Position numbers and translations under genes: made by a program
The notes under the pieces: generated by a model
What the model was told of the DNA's origin: nothing
The model's database searches: none
The model's input: the letters and a program-made list of their open reading frames with translations, nothing else
Assembly: GCF_015356825.1 (NCBI RefSeq)
Contig: NZ_JAACYW010000033.1
Span: 1 to 62,505, forward strand
DNA from: Catenulispora rubra
Lineage (GTDB): Bacteria; Actinomycetota; Actinomycetes; Streptomycetales; Catenulisporaceae
Direction: 5' to 3'
Length of the DNA stretch: 62,505 nt
Shown here: in pieces, positions 41,113 through 52,239 of the stretch
How the letters are laid out: every line of letters starts with the position of its first letter
Numbering within the stretch: position 1 is the first letter of the stretch

Positions 41113-41211
41113 ATGCAGTCTTTGTATTCCCAGCTCCGGGTCATCCGGCGCCATGTCGACCTGCTGCGTGTCAACAGTGCGCTGTGTCCGGGTGACGCTC
41201 CGGTCCGCTGA
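41113..41211 (+). CDS. Sulfur-locus leader peptide (32 aa), copy 2
   Basis: ATG 41113, with GAGGTG 8 bases upstream, encodes 32 residues containing IRRHVDLLRVNSALCP, clearly the same family as copy 1 (RRHIDLQRIASALCP). The stop is 44 bp before the first ABC permease. No strong hairpin fits in that gap, so the switch here may act on translation of the permease rather than by termination. Confidence 0.85.
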   Translation: MQSLYSQLRVIRRHVDLLRVNSALCPGDAPVR

Positions 41212-41255
41212 CCGGCCGTCCTGTCTCGTCCCGACCCGCCTCGAAGGCACTCACC

Positions 41256-42272
41256 ATGACTGACGTAACGGAGCGGATACCGCTCCTGTCCGCTCCTGCC
41301 GACGATCCGATTCCCGCCGACGAACACCTGCTGGCGGCCCGCCTGGTGGCACCGCGCCGCCCGGGCCTGTGGGTCTCGGCCGCGCTGCTGCTGGTGCTGG
41401 CCGCGATGCTGGTCCACACGCTGGTGACCAACAAACGCTTCCAATGGCCCGTGGTCCGCGGCTACTTCTTCGAGCACTCCATCCTGCACGGCCTGGAGCT
41501 CACGATCTGGCTGACCGCCGCGGTCCTGGTCACCGGCTACCTCCTGGGCACCGCGGTGGCCGCCGCGCGGCTGTCGAAGAACCCGATCCTGAAGTCCCTC
41601 GGGTTCGGCTTCGTCTGGCTCATCCGCTCGGTGCCGATGCTGGTCCAGCTGCTCTTCTGGTACGAGCTCGCGTCGCTGTACCCCAAGCTGTCGCTGGGGA
41701 TCCCGTTCGGTCCGGAGTTCGCCACCTTCAAGACCGCGCACCTGTTCGGCGGGATCCTGGCCGCGTTCGTCGCACTGAGCCTGGACGTCGCCGCGTTCTC
41801 CGCCGAGATCGTCCGCGGCGGCATCCTGGCCGTCCCGGCCGGCCAGGTCGAGGCCGCGCAGGCGCTGGGCCTGGGCCGCGGCCGGATCTTCCGGCGGATC
41901 GTGCTGCCGCAGGCGATGCCGGCGATCGTGCCGGCCTCGGGCAACCTGCTGATCGGGATGCTGAAGGCGACCTCGATCGTCAGCGTCATCGCGGTGCAGG
42001 ACCTGCTGTACTCCTCGCAGCTCATCTACAACGAGAACTTCCAGATCATCCCGCTGCTGCTGGTCGCGACGCTGTGGTACATCGTCTTGACGACCCTGCT
42101 GTCCATCGGGCAGTACTTCGTCGAACGGCGCTACGCACGCGGGACGAACCGGCGCGGTGACGGCTTCGGCACGTTGTTCCGGCGCAACCTGCCGTTGTTC
42201 GGCCGGGGCGGACTGGCCACCGGAGCCACCGGAGGCACCGGAGCTACCGGGGCCACCGGGAGCGGGTCGTGA
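41256..42272 (+). CDS. Polar amino acid-type ABC importer, permease subunit 1
   Basis: This 338-residue membrane protein is of the HisM/GlnP class. It has a soluble N-terminal tail, a first helix (LWVSAALLLVLAAMLVHTLV), and the permease core whose EAA loop reads EAAQALGLGRGRIFRRIVLP. A Gly/Ala/Thr repeat tail (GATGGTGATGATGSGS) ends the protein. The operon context (leader peptide, SsuD) suggests cystine, methionine or another sulfur compound as the substrate. Its TGA overlaps the ATPase GTG. Confidence 0.9.
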   Translation: MTDVTERIPLLSAPADDPIPADEHLLAARLVAPRRPGLWVSAALLLVLAAMLVHTLVTNKRFQWPVVRGYFFEHSILHGLELTIWLTAAVLVTGYLLGTAVAAARLSKNPILKSLGFGFVWLIRSVPMLVQLLFWYELASLYPKLSLGIPFGPEFATFKTAHLFGGILAAFVALSLDVAAFSAEIVRGGILAVPAGQVEAAQALGLGRGRIFRRIVLPQAMPAIVPASGNLLIGMLKATSIVSVIAVQDLLYSSQLIYNENFQIIPLLLVATLWYIVLTTLLSIGQYFVERRYARGTNRRGDGFGTLFRRNLPLFGRGGLATGATGGTGATGATGSGS

Positions 42273-43045
42273 CCGCCGACGGGGCGCGGCCCCTGGTCCG
42301 GGTCAGGGGTCTGCGGAAGAGCTTCGGCGCGCACCGCGTGCTCGACGGCGTCGACCTGGACGTCGCCGAGGGCTCGGTGACGGTGTTGCTCGGCCCGTCG
42401 GGCTCGGGCAAGTCCACCCTGCTGCGCTGCGTGAACCACCTGGAGCGGCCGGACGCCGGCTTCGTCGAGGTGGCCGGCGAGGTCGTCGGCTACCGCTACC
42501 GCGACGGCCGGCTGCACGAACTGCCGGCCCGCGAGATCACCCGGCAGCGCACCCAGGTCGGCATGGTCTTCCAGCAGTTCAACCTGTTCCCGCATCTCAC
42601 GGTGCTGGAAAACCTCGTCGAGGCGCCGGTGGCGGTGCGCGGCGTGCCGAAGTCCGAGGCGGCTTCCAAGGCGGGGGAACTGCTGGCCCGGGTCGGCCTG
42701 GCCGGCCGGGAAGGCGCCTACCCCCGCGAGCTGTCCGGCGGCCAGCAGCAGCGCGTGGCCATCGCGCGGGCGCTGGCGATGGAGCCGCGGCTGCTGCTGT
42801 TCGACGAGCCGACCTCGGCGCTGGACCCCGAGCTGGTCGGCGAGGTGCTGGGCGTGATCCGGGACCTCGCGGTCGGCGGCATGACGATGATCATCGTCAC
42901 CCACGAGATCGGGTTCGCCCGGGAGGTCGCCGATCAGGCGGTGTTCCTGGACGGCGGCCGGATCGTCGAGTCCGGCGCGCCCTCCGACGTGCTGGACCGG
43001 CCGGGCAACGAGCGCGCGCGGGCCTTCCTGTCCGCAGTCCTCTGA
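42269..43045 (+). CDS. Polar amino acid-type ABC importer, ATP-binding subunit 1
   Basis: This 258-residue ATPase has Walker A GPSGSGKST (about 42-50), the Q-loop [14 protein letters not shown], signature LSGGQQQR, Walker [15 protein letters not shown] and the H-loop VTHE. It groups with GlnQ/TcyN-type ATPases. GTG 42269 overlaps the upstream stop (GTGA). It energises the permease encoded upstream. Confidence 0.95.
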   Translation: MTADGARPLVRVRGLRKSFGAHRVLDGVDLDVAEGSVTVLLGPSGSGKSTLLRCVNHLERPDAGFVEVAGEVVGYRYRDGRLHELPAREITRQRTQVGMVFQQFNLFPHLTVLENLVEAPVAVRGVPKSEAASKAGELLARVGLAGREGAYPRELSGGQQQRVAIARALAMEPRLLLFDEPTSALDPELVGEVLGVIRDLAVGGMTMIIVTHEIGFAREVADQAVFLDGGRIVESGAPSDVLDRPGNERARAFLSAVL

Positions 43046-43120
43046 TCCACTCCGGCATCCACTCCGGCATCAGATCTCTGACTTTCACCCCTCATATTCC
43101 ATCCCGAAGGGACCACTTCC

Positions 43121-44101
43121 GTGACGACCCCCGGCCGTCCAGGCCGTCGATCGCCCCTTGCCGCTTTTGTCGGCACAGCGCTGGCGGCAGCCACTGTCCT
43201 GCTGGCCACGGCCTGCGGCTCGACCTCCAAGCCGGTCGCCGGCGCGCCGGTCGCGGCCGCGGGCAGCGCTTCGGCGTCGCTCCCGACCCAGGACGTGGTC
43301 TCCGGCGTGCAGACCGATCCCAAGCTGAAGTCCGAACTGCCGGCATCCGTCGCCTCTCGCGGCACGCTGCTGCTGGGGACCACGCAGCCCACCGGCCTGT
43401 CCGGGCTGCCGCACGACGGCGTGGACGCCGCAGGCAAGGAGGTCGGCCTGGACGTCGACCTGCGCAACGCCATCGCCAAGAAGCTCGGCGTCACCTGGGA
43501 CACCCAGTACGGCACGTTCCAGACCATCATCCCGGGCACCCAGAACGGCAAGTTCGACGTCGGCTGGGGCAACTTCGGCGTCACCAAGGCCCGCGAGCAG
43601 ATCGTGGACTTCGCCACGTACCTCACCGACGGCCAGTCGTTCCTCGGCGCGTCGAGCGTGTCCGCGGACAAGATCAGCACCCTGGCGGACCTGTGCGGCT
43701 ACACCGTCGCGACCAGCCCCGGCTCGACGTTCCAGCAGATCCTCACCAACGGTGCGTCGCAGTGCTCTGCGGCCGGCAAGAAGCCGTACCAGGTCCAGTA
43801 CTTCTCCGACAGCGCCCCGATCTTCCTGGGCCTGGCCAACGGGAAGATCGACGTGCTGTTCGGCCCGACGCTGAGCGTGAAGTACGACGCGCTGCACGTG
43901 CCGAACACGAAGTTCCTCGGCCAGATCAGCACCACACCGGTCGGTGTGGTGACGGCCAAGGGCTCGCCGCTGACCAAGCCGCTGTCCGACGCGGTGAACG
44001 CGCTGATCGCCGACGGCAGCTACGCGAAGATCTTCGCCAAGTGGGGCGTCCCCGACACCGAGGTGAAGACCTCGCAGGTCAACCCGGATCCGGGCTTCTG
44101 A
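43121..44101 (+). CDS. ABC importer substrate-binding lipoprotein 1
   Basis: This 326-residue protein has a signal peptide with lipobox LATAC (near residue 30), then an SBP_bac_3-type fold. LLLGTTQPTGLSGLP, VGLDVDLRNAIAKKLGVTWD, FDVGWGNFGVTKAREQIVDF and VATSPGSTFQQIL are the usual ligand-cleft segments of polar amino acid binders. It delivers ligand to permease 1. GTG 43121 follows GAAGGGA. Its stop overlaps the next ATG by one base, so expression of both importers is linked. Confidence 0.92.
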   Translation: MTTPGRPGRRSPLAAFVGTALAAATVLLATACGSTSKPVAGAPVAAAGSASASLPTQDVVSGVQTDPKLKSELPASVASRGTLLLGTTQPTGLSGLPHDGVDAAGKEVGLDVDLRNAIAKKLGVTWDTQYGTFQTIIPGTQNGKFDVGWGNFGVTKAREQIVDFATYLTDGQSFLGASSVSADKISTLADLCGYTVATSPGSTFQQILTNGASQCSAAGKKPYQVQYFSDSAPIFLGLANGKIDVLFGPTLSVKYDALHVPNTKFLGQISTTPVGVVTAKGSPLTKPLSDAVNALIADGSYAKIFAKWGVPDTEVKTSQVNPDPGF

Positions 44102-44988
44102 TGAGCATCTCCGCAGAACCCGCTGAGGGCGTCGGGATCGCTGAGCGACCGCACCTGGAACTGAGCACGCAGCGCGTGATCCCGCTACGCCATCCCGGCC
44201 GGTGGATCGCGACCATCGCAGTCCTCGTACTGGCCGCGCAGTTCGTCCACGGCCTGGCCACCAACCCCTTCTACCAGTGGGGCCGGTTCGGCTACTGGTT
44301 CGCGCGGCCGGTCATCCTGCGCGGCCTGTGGGTCACGCTGGAGGTCACCGCGCTGTCGGCGGTGCTCGGGCTGCTCTTCGGCGTGGTGCTGGCGCTGGCG
44401 CGGTTGTCGCACAATCCGGTGTTGCGGACGATCAGCTGGGTCTACATCTGGCTGTTCCGCTCGGTGCCGCTGATCGTGGTGCTGCTGATCCTGTTCAACT
44501 TCAGCGCGCTCTACAAGACGCTGAGCCTGGGCGTGCCGTTCGGGCCGAGCTTCTTCCGCTTCGACGAGAACAAGCTGGCCACGGAACTCGTGGTGGCGAC
44601 GATCGGGCTGAGCCTGAACGAGGCCGCCTACGCCGCCGAGGTGGTGCGCGGCGGGATCCTGTCGGTGGGACGCGGGCAGCGGGAGGCTGCGGCGGCGCTC
44701 GGGCTGCCGCGGTGGTACCAGTTCCGGCGGATCGTGCTGCCGCAGGCGCTGCGGGCGATCGTGCCGGCGTATGTCAACCAACTGATCGGGCTGATCAAGG
44801 GCACGTCGCTGGTGTTCTACGTCTCGCTGCTGGACCTGTTCGGGCAGGTGCAGACGATGAGCAGCACCTATCCCGGCGACGTGGTGCCGCTGCTGCTGGT
44901 CGCGACGGCCTGGTACGTGATCCTGACCAGCCTGGTGTCGGCGGCGCAGTACTGGATCGAGCGTCGGCTGCGGGCGGGGGAGCGATGA
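44101..44988 (+). CDS. Polar amino acid-type ABC importer, permease subunit 2
   Basis: This 295-residue permease is a paralog of the first (both share a HPGRW/RPGLW start, LRSVP-type helix, LGxPFGPxF loop and [22 protein letters not shown]). It has five to six membrane helices. The two importers are probably duplicates with different ligand preference. It overlaps its own ATPase gene by 4 bases (ATGA). Confidence 0.92.
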   Translation: MSISAEPAEGVGIAERPHLELSTQRVIPLRHPGRWIATIAVLVLAAQFVHGLATNPFYQWGRFGYWFARPVILRGLWVTLEVTALSAVLGLLFGVVLALARLSHNPVLRTISWVYIWLFRSVPLIVVLLILFNFSALYKTLSLGVPFGPSFFRFDENKLATELVVATIGLSLNEAAYAAEVVRGGILSVGRGQREAAAALGLPRWYQFRRIVLPQALRAIVPAYVNQLIGLIKGTSLVFYVSLLDLFGQVQTMSSTYPGDVVPLLLVATAWYVILTSLVSAAQYWIERRLRAGER

Positions 44989-45755
44989 GCGCGCTCGCCG
45001 CCGCGGTGGAGGTCCGCGGAGCCAGCAAGTCGTTCGGGGCGCACAAGGTGCTCGACGACGTCGATCTGACGGTGTGCCCGGGGCACGTCACGGTCATCAT
45101 CGGCCCATCCGGGGCGGGGAAGTCGACGCTGCTGCGGGCCATCAACCACCTGGAGAAGCTGGACGCCGGACACGTGTCGGTGAACGGTGTCCTGATCGGG
45201 GTGCGGCAGCACGGGACCCGGCTGAAGGAGCTCAGCGAGCGCGCGATCCTGGCTCAGCGGGCTGACATCGGGTTCGTGTTCCAGGACTTCAACCTGTTCC
45301 CGCATCTGACGGTGGTGGAGAACGTCGCCGCGGCACCGGTGGCGACCGGCCGGGCGACGAAGGCCGAGGCGCGGAAGCGCGCCCTGGAGCTGCTGGCCTC
45401 GGTGGGGCTGGCCGAGAAGGCCGACGCCTATCCGTCGCAGTTGTCGGGCGGGCAGCAGCAGCGGGTCGCGATCGCGCGGGCGCTGGCGCTGCGGCCCGGG
45501 GTGGTCCTGTTCGACGAGCCGACCTCGGCACTGGATCCGGAGCTGGTCGGCGAGGTGCTGGCCGCGATGAAGGATCTGGCCGGGACCGGGACGACGCTGA
45601 TCGTGGTCACACACGAGATCGGGTTCGCGCGGGAGGCCGCGGACCGGGTCGTGTTCATGGACGGCGGCCGGATCGTCGAGGAGGGGTCGCCGGAGGAAGT
45701 GCTGGAGCGGCCCCGGCATCCGCGGACTCGTGAGTTTCTGAGCAAGGTCCTTTAA
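44985..45755 (+). CDS. Polar amino acid-type ABC importer, ATP-binding subunit 2
   Basis: This 256-residue ATPase has Walker [10 protein letters not shown], signature LSGGQQQR, Walker [15 protein letters not shown] and H-loop VTHE. It is a paralog of the ATPase at 42269 with the same [12 protein letters not shown] Q-loop region. It is coupled to permease 2 by an ATGA overlap. Confidence 0.95.
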   Translation: MSALAAAVEVRGASKSFGAHKVLDDVDLTVCPGHVTVIIGPSGAGKSTLLRAINHLEKLDAGHVSVNGVLIGVRQHGTRLKELSERAILAQRADIGFVFQDFNLFPHLTVVENVAAAPVATGRATKAEARKRALELLASVGLAEKADAYPSQLSGGQQQRVAIARALALRPGVVLFDEPTSALDPELVGEVLAAMKDLAGTGTTLIVVTHEIGFAREAADRVVFMDGGRIVEEGSPEEVLERPRHPRTREFLSKVL

Positions 45756-45781
45756 CAGCTTTCTGTATTGGAGATACATCC

Positions 45782-46792
45782 ATGACTGGCAAGACACTCA
45801 GATTTGCCGTGCCGATATTCACTGTGGCGTTGCTGGCGTCGGCGTGCTCCAGCAGTGCCTCGGGCTCGAAGACCCCGAGCGCCCCGGCCGCCGCCGGATC
45901 GACGGTGGTCCAGGTCGGCGCGGTGTCCAACGGCGCCGCCACCGAGACCGACCTGACCGTCGCGCAGCAGGACTCGATCCGTGCCGAGCTTCCGGCGGCG
46001 ATCCGCGACGGCGGCACGCTCAAGATCGCCATCGGGGCGCTGCCGGCCGGATCGGCGCCGCTGGCCTTCGTCGGGAGCGACCAGAAGACCCTCACCGGCT
46101 CCGAGCCGGACCTGGGCCGGCTCGTCGCCGCGGTGCTCGGGCTCAAGCCGACGCTCGACAACGCCACGTGGGACAACATGTTCGTGGGGATCGACAGCGG
46201 CAAGGACGCGGTCGGGTTCTCCAACATCACCGACACCGAGCAGCGCAAGCAGAAGTACGACTTCGCCAGCTATCGCGACGACAACCTCGGGTTCGAGACG
46301 TTGAAGTCGAGCACGTGGACGTTCGGCGGCGACTACCACACGCTGGCCGGCAAGACGGTCGCGGTCTCGTCCGGGACCAACCAGGAGAAGATCCTGCTGG
46401 AGTGGCAGACCAAGCTGCGCGGCGAGGGCAAGGACGTGTCCATCAAGTACTACCCGGACGCCAACGGGGTGTCGCTGGCGCTGGCGTCGGGGAAGATCGA
46501 CATCTTCCTCGGGCCGAACCCCGAGGTCGCGTACGACGTGACGGCGAAGGCGAAGACGCCGAACCCGGTGCGGATCGCCGGCGAGTACTCGGGGGCCGGT
46601 GCGACGTTGCAGGGCCTGATCGCGGCGACGACGAAGAAGGACAGTGGGCTGGCCAAGCCGCTCGCCGACGCCATCAATTATCTGATTCAGAACGGCGACT
46701 ACGGCAAGTGGCTGGCGGCGTGGAACCTCAGCAGCGAGGCGGTGCCGACGTCGTTGGTGAACCCGCCCGGGCTCCCGGCCAGCAACTCCTGA
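45782..46792 (+). CDS. ABC importer substrate-binding lipoprotein 2
   Basis: This 336-residue protein has a lipobox LASAC (Cys22) and an SBP_bac_3-type domain: LKIAIGALPAGSAPLAFV, GSEPDLGRLVAAVLGL, VGFSNITDTEQRKQKYDF and VAVSSGTNQEKILLEW. It is quite diverged from binding protein 1, consistent with a different ligand. GGAG lies 8 bases before ATG 45782. It would serve permease/ATPase set 2. Confidence 0.92.
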   Translation: MTGKTLRFAVPIFTVALLASACSSSASGSKTPSAPAAAGSTVVQVGAVSNGAATETDLTVAQQDSIRAELPAAIRDGGTLKIAIGALPAGSAPLAFVGSDQKTLTGSEPDLGRLVAAVLGLKPTLDNATWDNMFVGIDSGKDAVGFSNITDTEQRKQKYDFASYRDDNLGFETLKSSTWTFGGDYHTLAGKTVAVSSGTNQEKILLEWQTKLRGEGKDVSIKYYPDANGVSLALASGKIDIFLGPNPEVAYDVTAKAKTPNPVRIAGEYSGAGATLQGLIAATTKKDSGLAKPLADAINYLIQNGDYGKWLAAWNLSSEAVPTSLVNPPGLPASNS

Positions 46793-46808
46793 GCGGCGGC
46801 GCGAGGTT

Positions 46809-47936
46809 ATGAACTTTCACTGGTTTCTGCCTACTGGCGGGGACGCACGACAGCTGAGCTCGTCGGTGCACGGCGCCGGGATCGGCGGGGCTTCGGGGCC
46901 GCTGCCGGTGCCCGACGGTTCCGACCGTTCTCATGCCGATCCGGGTCCCGCTCCGGCCGGCACGCGTCCGGCGACCTTGGCCTATCTGACACAGCTCGCG
47001 CGGGCCGCCGACGATCTCGGGTTCGACGGCGTCCTCACCCCGACCGGGGCGCACTGTGAGGACGCGTGGATCGTGACCGCCGCGCTGATCGCCGCGACCC
47101 GGCGGCTGCGGTTCCTGGTGGCGTTCCGGCCGGGGCTGGTGAGCCCGGTGCTGGCGGCGCAGATGGCGGCGACGTTCCAGCGGCTGTCCGAGGGGCGGCT
47201 GCTGCTGAACGTCGTCACCGGCGGCAGCGACGCCGAGCAGCGCGGGTACGGCGACGTGCTGGACCACGACCAGCGCTACGACCGCGCCGAGGAGTTCCTG
47301 GACGTCGTGCGCGCGGCGTGGTCCGGCAAGCCGTTCGACTACCTCGGCGGCTACCACGAGATCCGCGGCGGCCAGCTGCGCGAACCACCCGTGCCGACGC
47401 CGCGGATCTATTTCGGTGGCTCGTCGGATCCGGCGCTGGACGTCGCGGCCAAGCACGCGGACACGTACCTGACGTGGGGCGAGCCGGTGCCGCAGGTGGC
47501 CGAGAAGGTCGAGCGGGTGCGCGAGCGCGCGGCGAAGCTCGGGCGCGAACTCCGCTTCGGGCTGCGGATCCACGTGCTGAGCCGGGACACGTCCGAGGAG
47601 GCGTGGCGAGCTGCCGACCGGCTCATCGCCGGGCTCGACGACGCGACCGTCGCCGCCGGCCAGCAGCGGTTGCGCGCGCTGGAGTCGGAGGGGCAGCGCC
47701 GCATGCTGGCCCTGCACGGCGGCGACCGCTCGCGGCTGCTGGTGGCGCCGAACCTGTGGGCCGGGATCGGGCTGGTGCGCGGCGGCGCGGGGACGGCGCT
47801 GGTCGGGAGCCACGAGGAGGTGGCCGAGCGGATCCGGGAGTACCAGGACGCGGGGATCGAGGAGTTCGTGCTGTCCGGGTATCCGCACTTGGAGGAGGCT
47901 TACACGTTCGCGGAGTGCGTGCGGCCGCTTTTGTGA
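46809..47936 (+). CDS. ssuD: FMNH2-dependent alkanesulfonate monooxygenase (SsuD-like)
   Basis: This 375-residue luciferase-type monooxygenase fits SsuD: it starts NFHWFLPTGGDAR, has GHGIxxx-type insertion residues replaced by an S/H/D-rich segment, LLLNVVTGGSDAEQRGYGD, and ends with VLSGYPHLEEAYTFAE, which is a hallmark of alkanesulfonate monooxygenases. It splits the C-S bond of alkanesulfonates to give sulfite and an aldehyde, using FMNH2 from a reductase. The only flavin reductase in the window is in the divergent operon (34400-34903). The N-terminal insert (about residues 18-50) is longer than usual. It closes the importer operon and ties it to sulfur supply. Confidence 0.88.
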   Translation: MNFHWFLPTGGDARQLSSSVHGAGIGGASGPLPVPDGSDRSHADPGPAPAGTRPATLAYLTQLARAADDLGFDGVLTPTGAHCEDAWIVTAALIAATRRLRFLVAFRPGLVSPVLAAQMAATFQRLSEGRLLLNVVTGGSDAEQRGYGDVLDHDQRYDRAEEFLDVVRAAWSGKPFDYLGGYHEIRGGQLREPPVPTPRIYFGGSSDPALDVAAKHADTYLTWGEPVPQVAEKVERVRERAAKLGRELRFGLRIHVLSRDTSEEAWRAADRLIAGLDDATVAAGQQRLRALESEGQRRMLALHGGDRSRLLVAPNLWAGIGLVRGGAGTALVGSHEEVAERIREYQDAGIEEFVLSGYPHLEEAYTFAECVRPLL

Positions 47937-48051
47937 GGCCGCGCAACTAACGCGTTCCACCGATGTTCGACCGGCCTTGGTTCGAGAGATCCTCGCCGGA
48001 CGCGGCGCGGCGCATACGGTACCGGCGGAATCCTCACCCCACGGAGCCGTT

Positions 48052-50073
<2,022 letters not shown>

Positions 50074-50099
50074 CCTCGGGGCGTTTTCGTCGGTGGTAG

Positions 50100-50137
50100 A
50101 GGGCGCCGGGCCGCGTGCTTCCGCGGCTCGGCGCCCT
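50100..50137. terminator. Bidirectional terminator hairpin
   Basis: AGGGCGCCGGGCCGCG (50100-50115) pairs with CGCGGCTCGGCGCCCT (50122-50137), with one G-T position, around TGCTTC. It sits between the convergent phosphoesterase and AraC genes and ends 2 bases before the AraC stop. Confidence 0.8.
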
Positions 50138-50138
50138 G

Positions 50139-51125
50139 TTACCCGCCTGCGGTCGCCGCCGCCACCCCAAGCGAGTGCCGGTAGTTCCGCGGCGAAGTCC
50201 CCATCGCGCGCTTGAACGCGTTGCTGAACGCACTCTCCGACCCGTACCCGACCTCGCGCGCCAGCACCGCGACCGGCGTCCCGTCGCGCCGCAGGGCTCG
50301 CGCGGCCAGGTTCATGCGCCAGGTGAGCAGGTATGTCAGGGGTGGAACGCCCACGGTTTCGCGGAACCTCACCGCGAACGCTGTCCGCGACAGCGATGCC
50401 GCACGCGCCAGTTCCTCCAGCTGCCAGGGCCGCGCGGGCTCGCCGTGCATCAGTCGCAGTGCCGGGGCGATGCGTTCGTCGGCGAGGCCGCGGAGCCAGC
50501 CGGGTGGGAGGCTCGTGGTGTCGGCGAGGCTGATGCGGAGGACCTGCAGGAACAGCAGTTGGGCGATGTGGTCCATCGCCACTGTCGCGCCCGGGCGCCG
50601 GCCGGTCATCTCGTCGAGGAGCTGCTCGGTCAGGCGGCGGAGGGTGGCTGCCTCGGGCGCGTCGCCGCGGACGTGGACCAGCGGGGGCAGGGCGTCGCGC
50701 AGGAGGCTGCCGCCGTCGCGGTTCAGGTCGACGTGGCCTGCGACGCACAGGACGTCCGCGCCGTCGCCGATGGTCCGCAGGCCCGTGCGCGGGTCGACGG
50801 GGAGTTGGCCGCCTGCCATCGGGGTGACGCCCGGGTCGCTGCACATGATGTACGGCAGCGCGCCGTCGGAGACGATCACGTCGCCCGCCGCCAGCTGAAC
50901 CTGTTCGCCGGTGTCCGAGCGCACCAGCAGGCAGCCGCCGCGCACGACGCAGTTCACCTTCAGCCGGTCGGGAGCGTGCAGCCGGAGGGCCCAGGGGCCG
51001 CCTGCGGCGAAGCCGCCGGACATCGCGGCGCGGGCGTCGGCGATCGCGAGGGCGTCGCCGAGGGGGTCGTCGGCGGGGCCGTCGGGGGCAGCTGGTGAAC
51101 TCTCGCGCAAGTTTTGCGAACTCAC
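50139..51125 (-). CDS. AraC-family regulator with cupin (AraC_binding_2/cupin_6) sensor domain
   Basis: This 328-residue regulator has an N-terminal cupin-type sensor domain (about 20-190, with LHAPDRLKVNCVVRGGCLLV and LAAGDVIVSDGALPY) and a C-terminal double helix-turn-helix (WQLEELARAASLSRTAFAVR and VAVLAREVGYGSESAFSNAF, ending MGTSPRNYR). Such proteins often control an adjacent short-chain dehydrogenase gene, as here, where an SDR is divergent 69 bp away. GTG 51125 is probably the first base of the mRNA; TACGAT lies 8 bases upstream. Confidence 0.92.
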   Translation of the reverse strand: MSSQNLRESSPAAPDGPADDPLGDALAIADARAAMSGGFAAGGPWALRLHAPDRLKVNCVVRGGCLLVRSDTGEQVQLAAGDVIVSDGALPYIMCSDPGVTPMAGGQLPVDPRTGLRTIGDGADVLCVAGHVDLNRDGGSLLRDALPPLVHVRGDAPEAATLRRLTEQLLDEMTGRRPGATVAMDHIAQLLFLQVLRISLADTTSLPPGWLRGLADERIAPALRLMHGEPARPWQLEELARAASLSRTAFAVRFRETVGVPPLTYLLTWRMNLAARALRRDGTPVAVLAREVGYGSESAFSNAFKRAMGTSPRNYRHSLGVAAATAGG

Positions 51126-51194
51126 AAGTATTCATCGTACATCGCCACCGACTTACCGTGGTCCTGAAGGCACCACCAGAAGGGACCGCACACC

Positions 51195-52202
51195 ATGACG
51201 CAAACCACGACCACCACCCCGCAACGCCCCCTCCCGTCCGGCTTCGGCTCCACCTCCACGGCTGACGAAGTGATCAAGGGCATCGACCTCACCGGCAAGA
51301 CCGCGATCGTCACCGGCGGCTACGGCGGCATCGGGCTGGCCACCGTTCGTACTCTTCGGGATGCGGGCGCGCAGGTCGTCGTGCCGGCCCGGAACACTGA
51401 GGGTGCCCGGGCGGCCTTGAAGGATCTCGACGGCGTGCGGGTCGAGGAGCTCGACCTGGTCGAGCCCGCGTCCGTCGACGCCTTCGCCGAGCGCTTCCTC
51501 GCCGAGGGCCGTCCGCTGCACCTGCTGATCAACAACGCCGGCGTCATGGCCACGCCGCTGACCCGGGACGCGCGCGGCAACGAGCTGCAGTTCGCCGTCA
51601 ACCACCTCGGGCACTTCCGGCTGACCACGCGGTTGTGGCCGGCGCTTGCCGCGGCTGGTGGGGCGCGCGTGGTCGCGCTGTCGTCCCGTGGTCACCGGTA
51701 CTCGTCGGTGGTGTTCGAGGACCTGAACTTCGAGCACCGGACGTATGAGCCGTTCCTGGCCTACGGCCAGTCCAAGACCGCCAACTCCCTGTTCGCCGTC
51801 GAGCTCGACCGGCGCGGCCGCGCCGAGGGCATCCGCGCCTTCGCCGTGCACCCCGGCGCGATCCTCGACACGGCCCTGACCCGGCACCTCGACGACGACG
51901 CGCTGCGCGCCGCCGGGGTCGTGGACGTCGACGGCCGCCGCGTCCTGAACACCGGCCGCCAGGTGAAGACCGTCGAGCAGGGCGCCGCGACCACGGTGTG
52001 GTGCGCGACCAGCCCGGCGCTGGACGGCCTGGGCGGCGTGTACTGCGAGGACGCCGACATCAGCCCGGTCATCACCGCCGAGGAACTGGCGGCGTTGGAC
52101 GGACCGCTGGACAGTGTCGGCGTGCTGCCGTACGCCGTCGATCAGGATGCTGCGACGCGCCTGTGGGAGGTCAGCGAGCGGTTGATGGAGGCGAGCGGCT
52201 GA
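51195..52202 (+). CDS. Short-chain dehydrogenase/reductase (retinol-dehydrogenase/WWOX-like)
   Basis: This 335-residue oxidoreductase has the SDR cofactor motif TGGYGGIG (about 40-47), LINNAGVM, catalytic serine in VVALSSRGHRYS, and YGQSK with the catalytic Tyr and Lys. It prefers NAD(P) by family; ARN after the second strand suggests NADP. It resembles the NADP-retinol-dehydrogenase-like SDRs that actinobacteria use on small alcohols or ketones. AGAAGGGA precedes ATG 51195. It is divergent from, and probably activated or repressed by, the AraC regulator. Confidence 0.92.
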   Translation: MTQTTTTTPQRPLPSGFGSTSTADEVIKGIDLTGKTAIVTGGYGGIGLATVRTLRDAGAQVVVPARNTEGARAALKDLDGVRVEELDLVEPASVDAFAERFLAEGRPLHLLINNAGVMATPLTRDARGNELQFAVNHLGHFRLTTRLWPALAAAGGARVVALSSRGHRYSSVVFEDLNFEHRTYEPFLAYGQSKTANSLFAVELDRRGRAEGIRAFAVHPGAILDTALTRHLDDDALRAAGVVDVDGRRVLNTGRQVKTVEQGAATTVWCATSPALDGLGGVYCEDADISPVITAEELAALDGPLDSVGVLPYAVDQDAATRLWEVSERLMEASG

Positions 52203-52226
52203 TGTAGGCGGGCGCGGCCGCATGGG

Positions 52227-52232
52227 TAGATT
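52227..52232 (+). promoter_or_regulatory. Leaderless -10 element TAGATT
   Basis: TAGATT is followed by 7 bases and ATG 52240. It lies within the upstream alternative start region (ATG 52222), which argues that the real translation start is 52240. Confidence 0.55.
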
Positions 52233-52239
52233 GATGGCC

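Noticed and set aside
42157..44100. Long plus-strand frame spanning ATPase 1 and binding protein 1 in another phase
   Set aside because: The real frames have complete ABC motifs; only the last part of this frame (44101-44988) is a true permease gene.
45761..45780. TGTATTGGAGATAC resembles half of the sulfur-locus operator
   Set aside because: Only about ten positions match, in the opposite orientation, and the GGAG in it is the ribosome binding site of binding protein 2, which explains the similarity.
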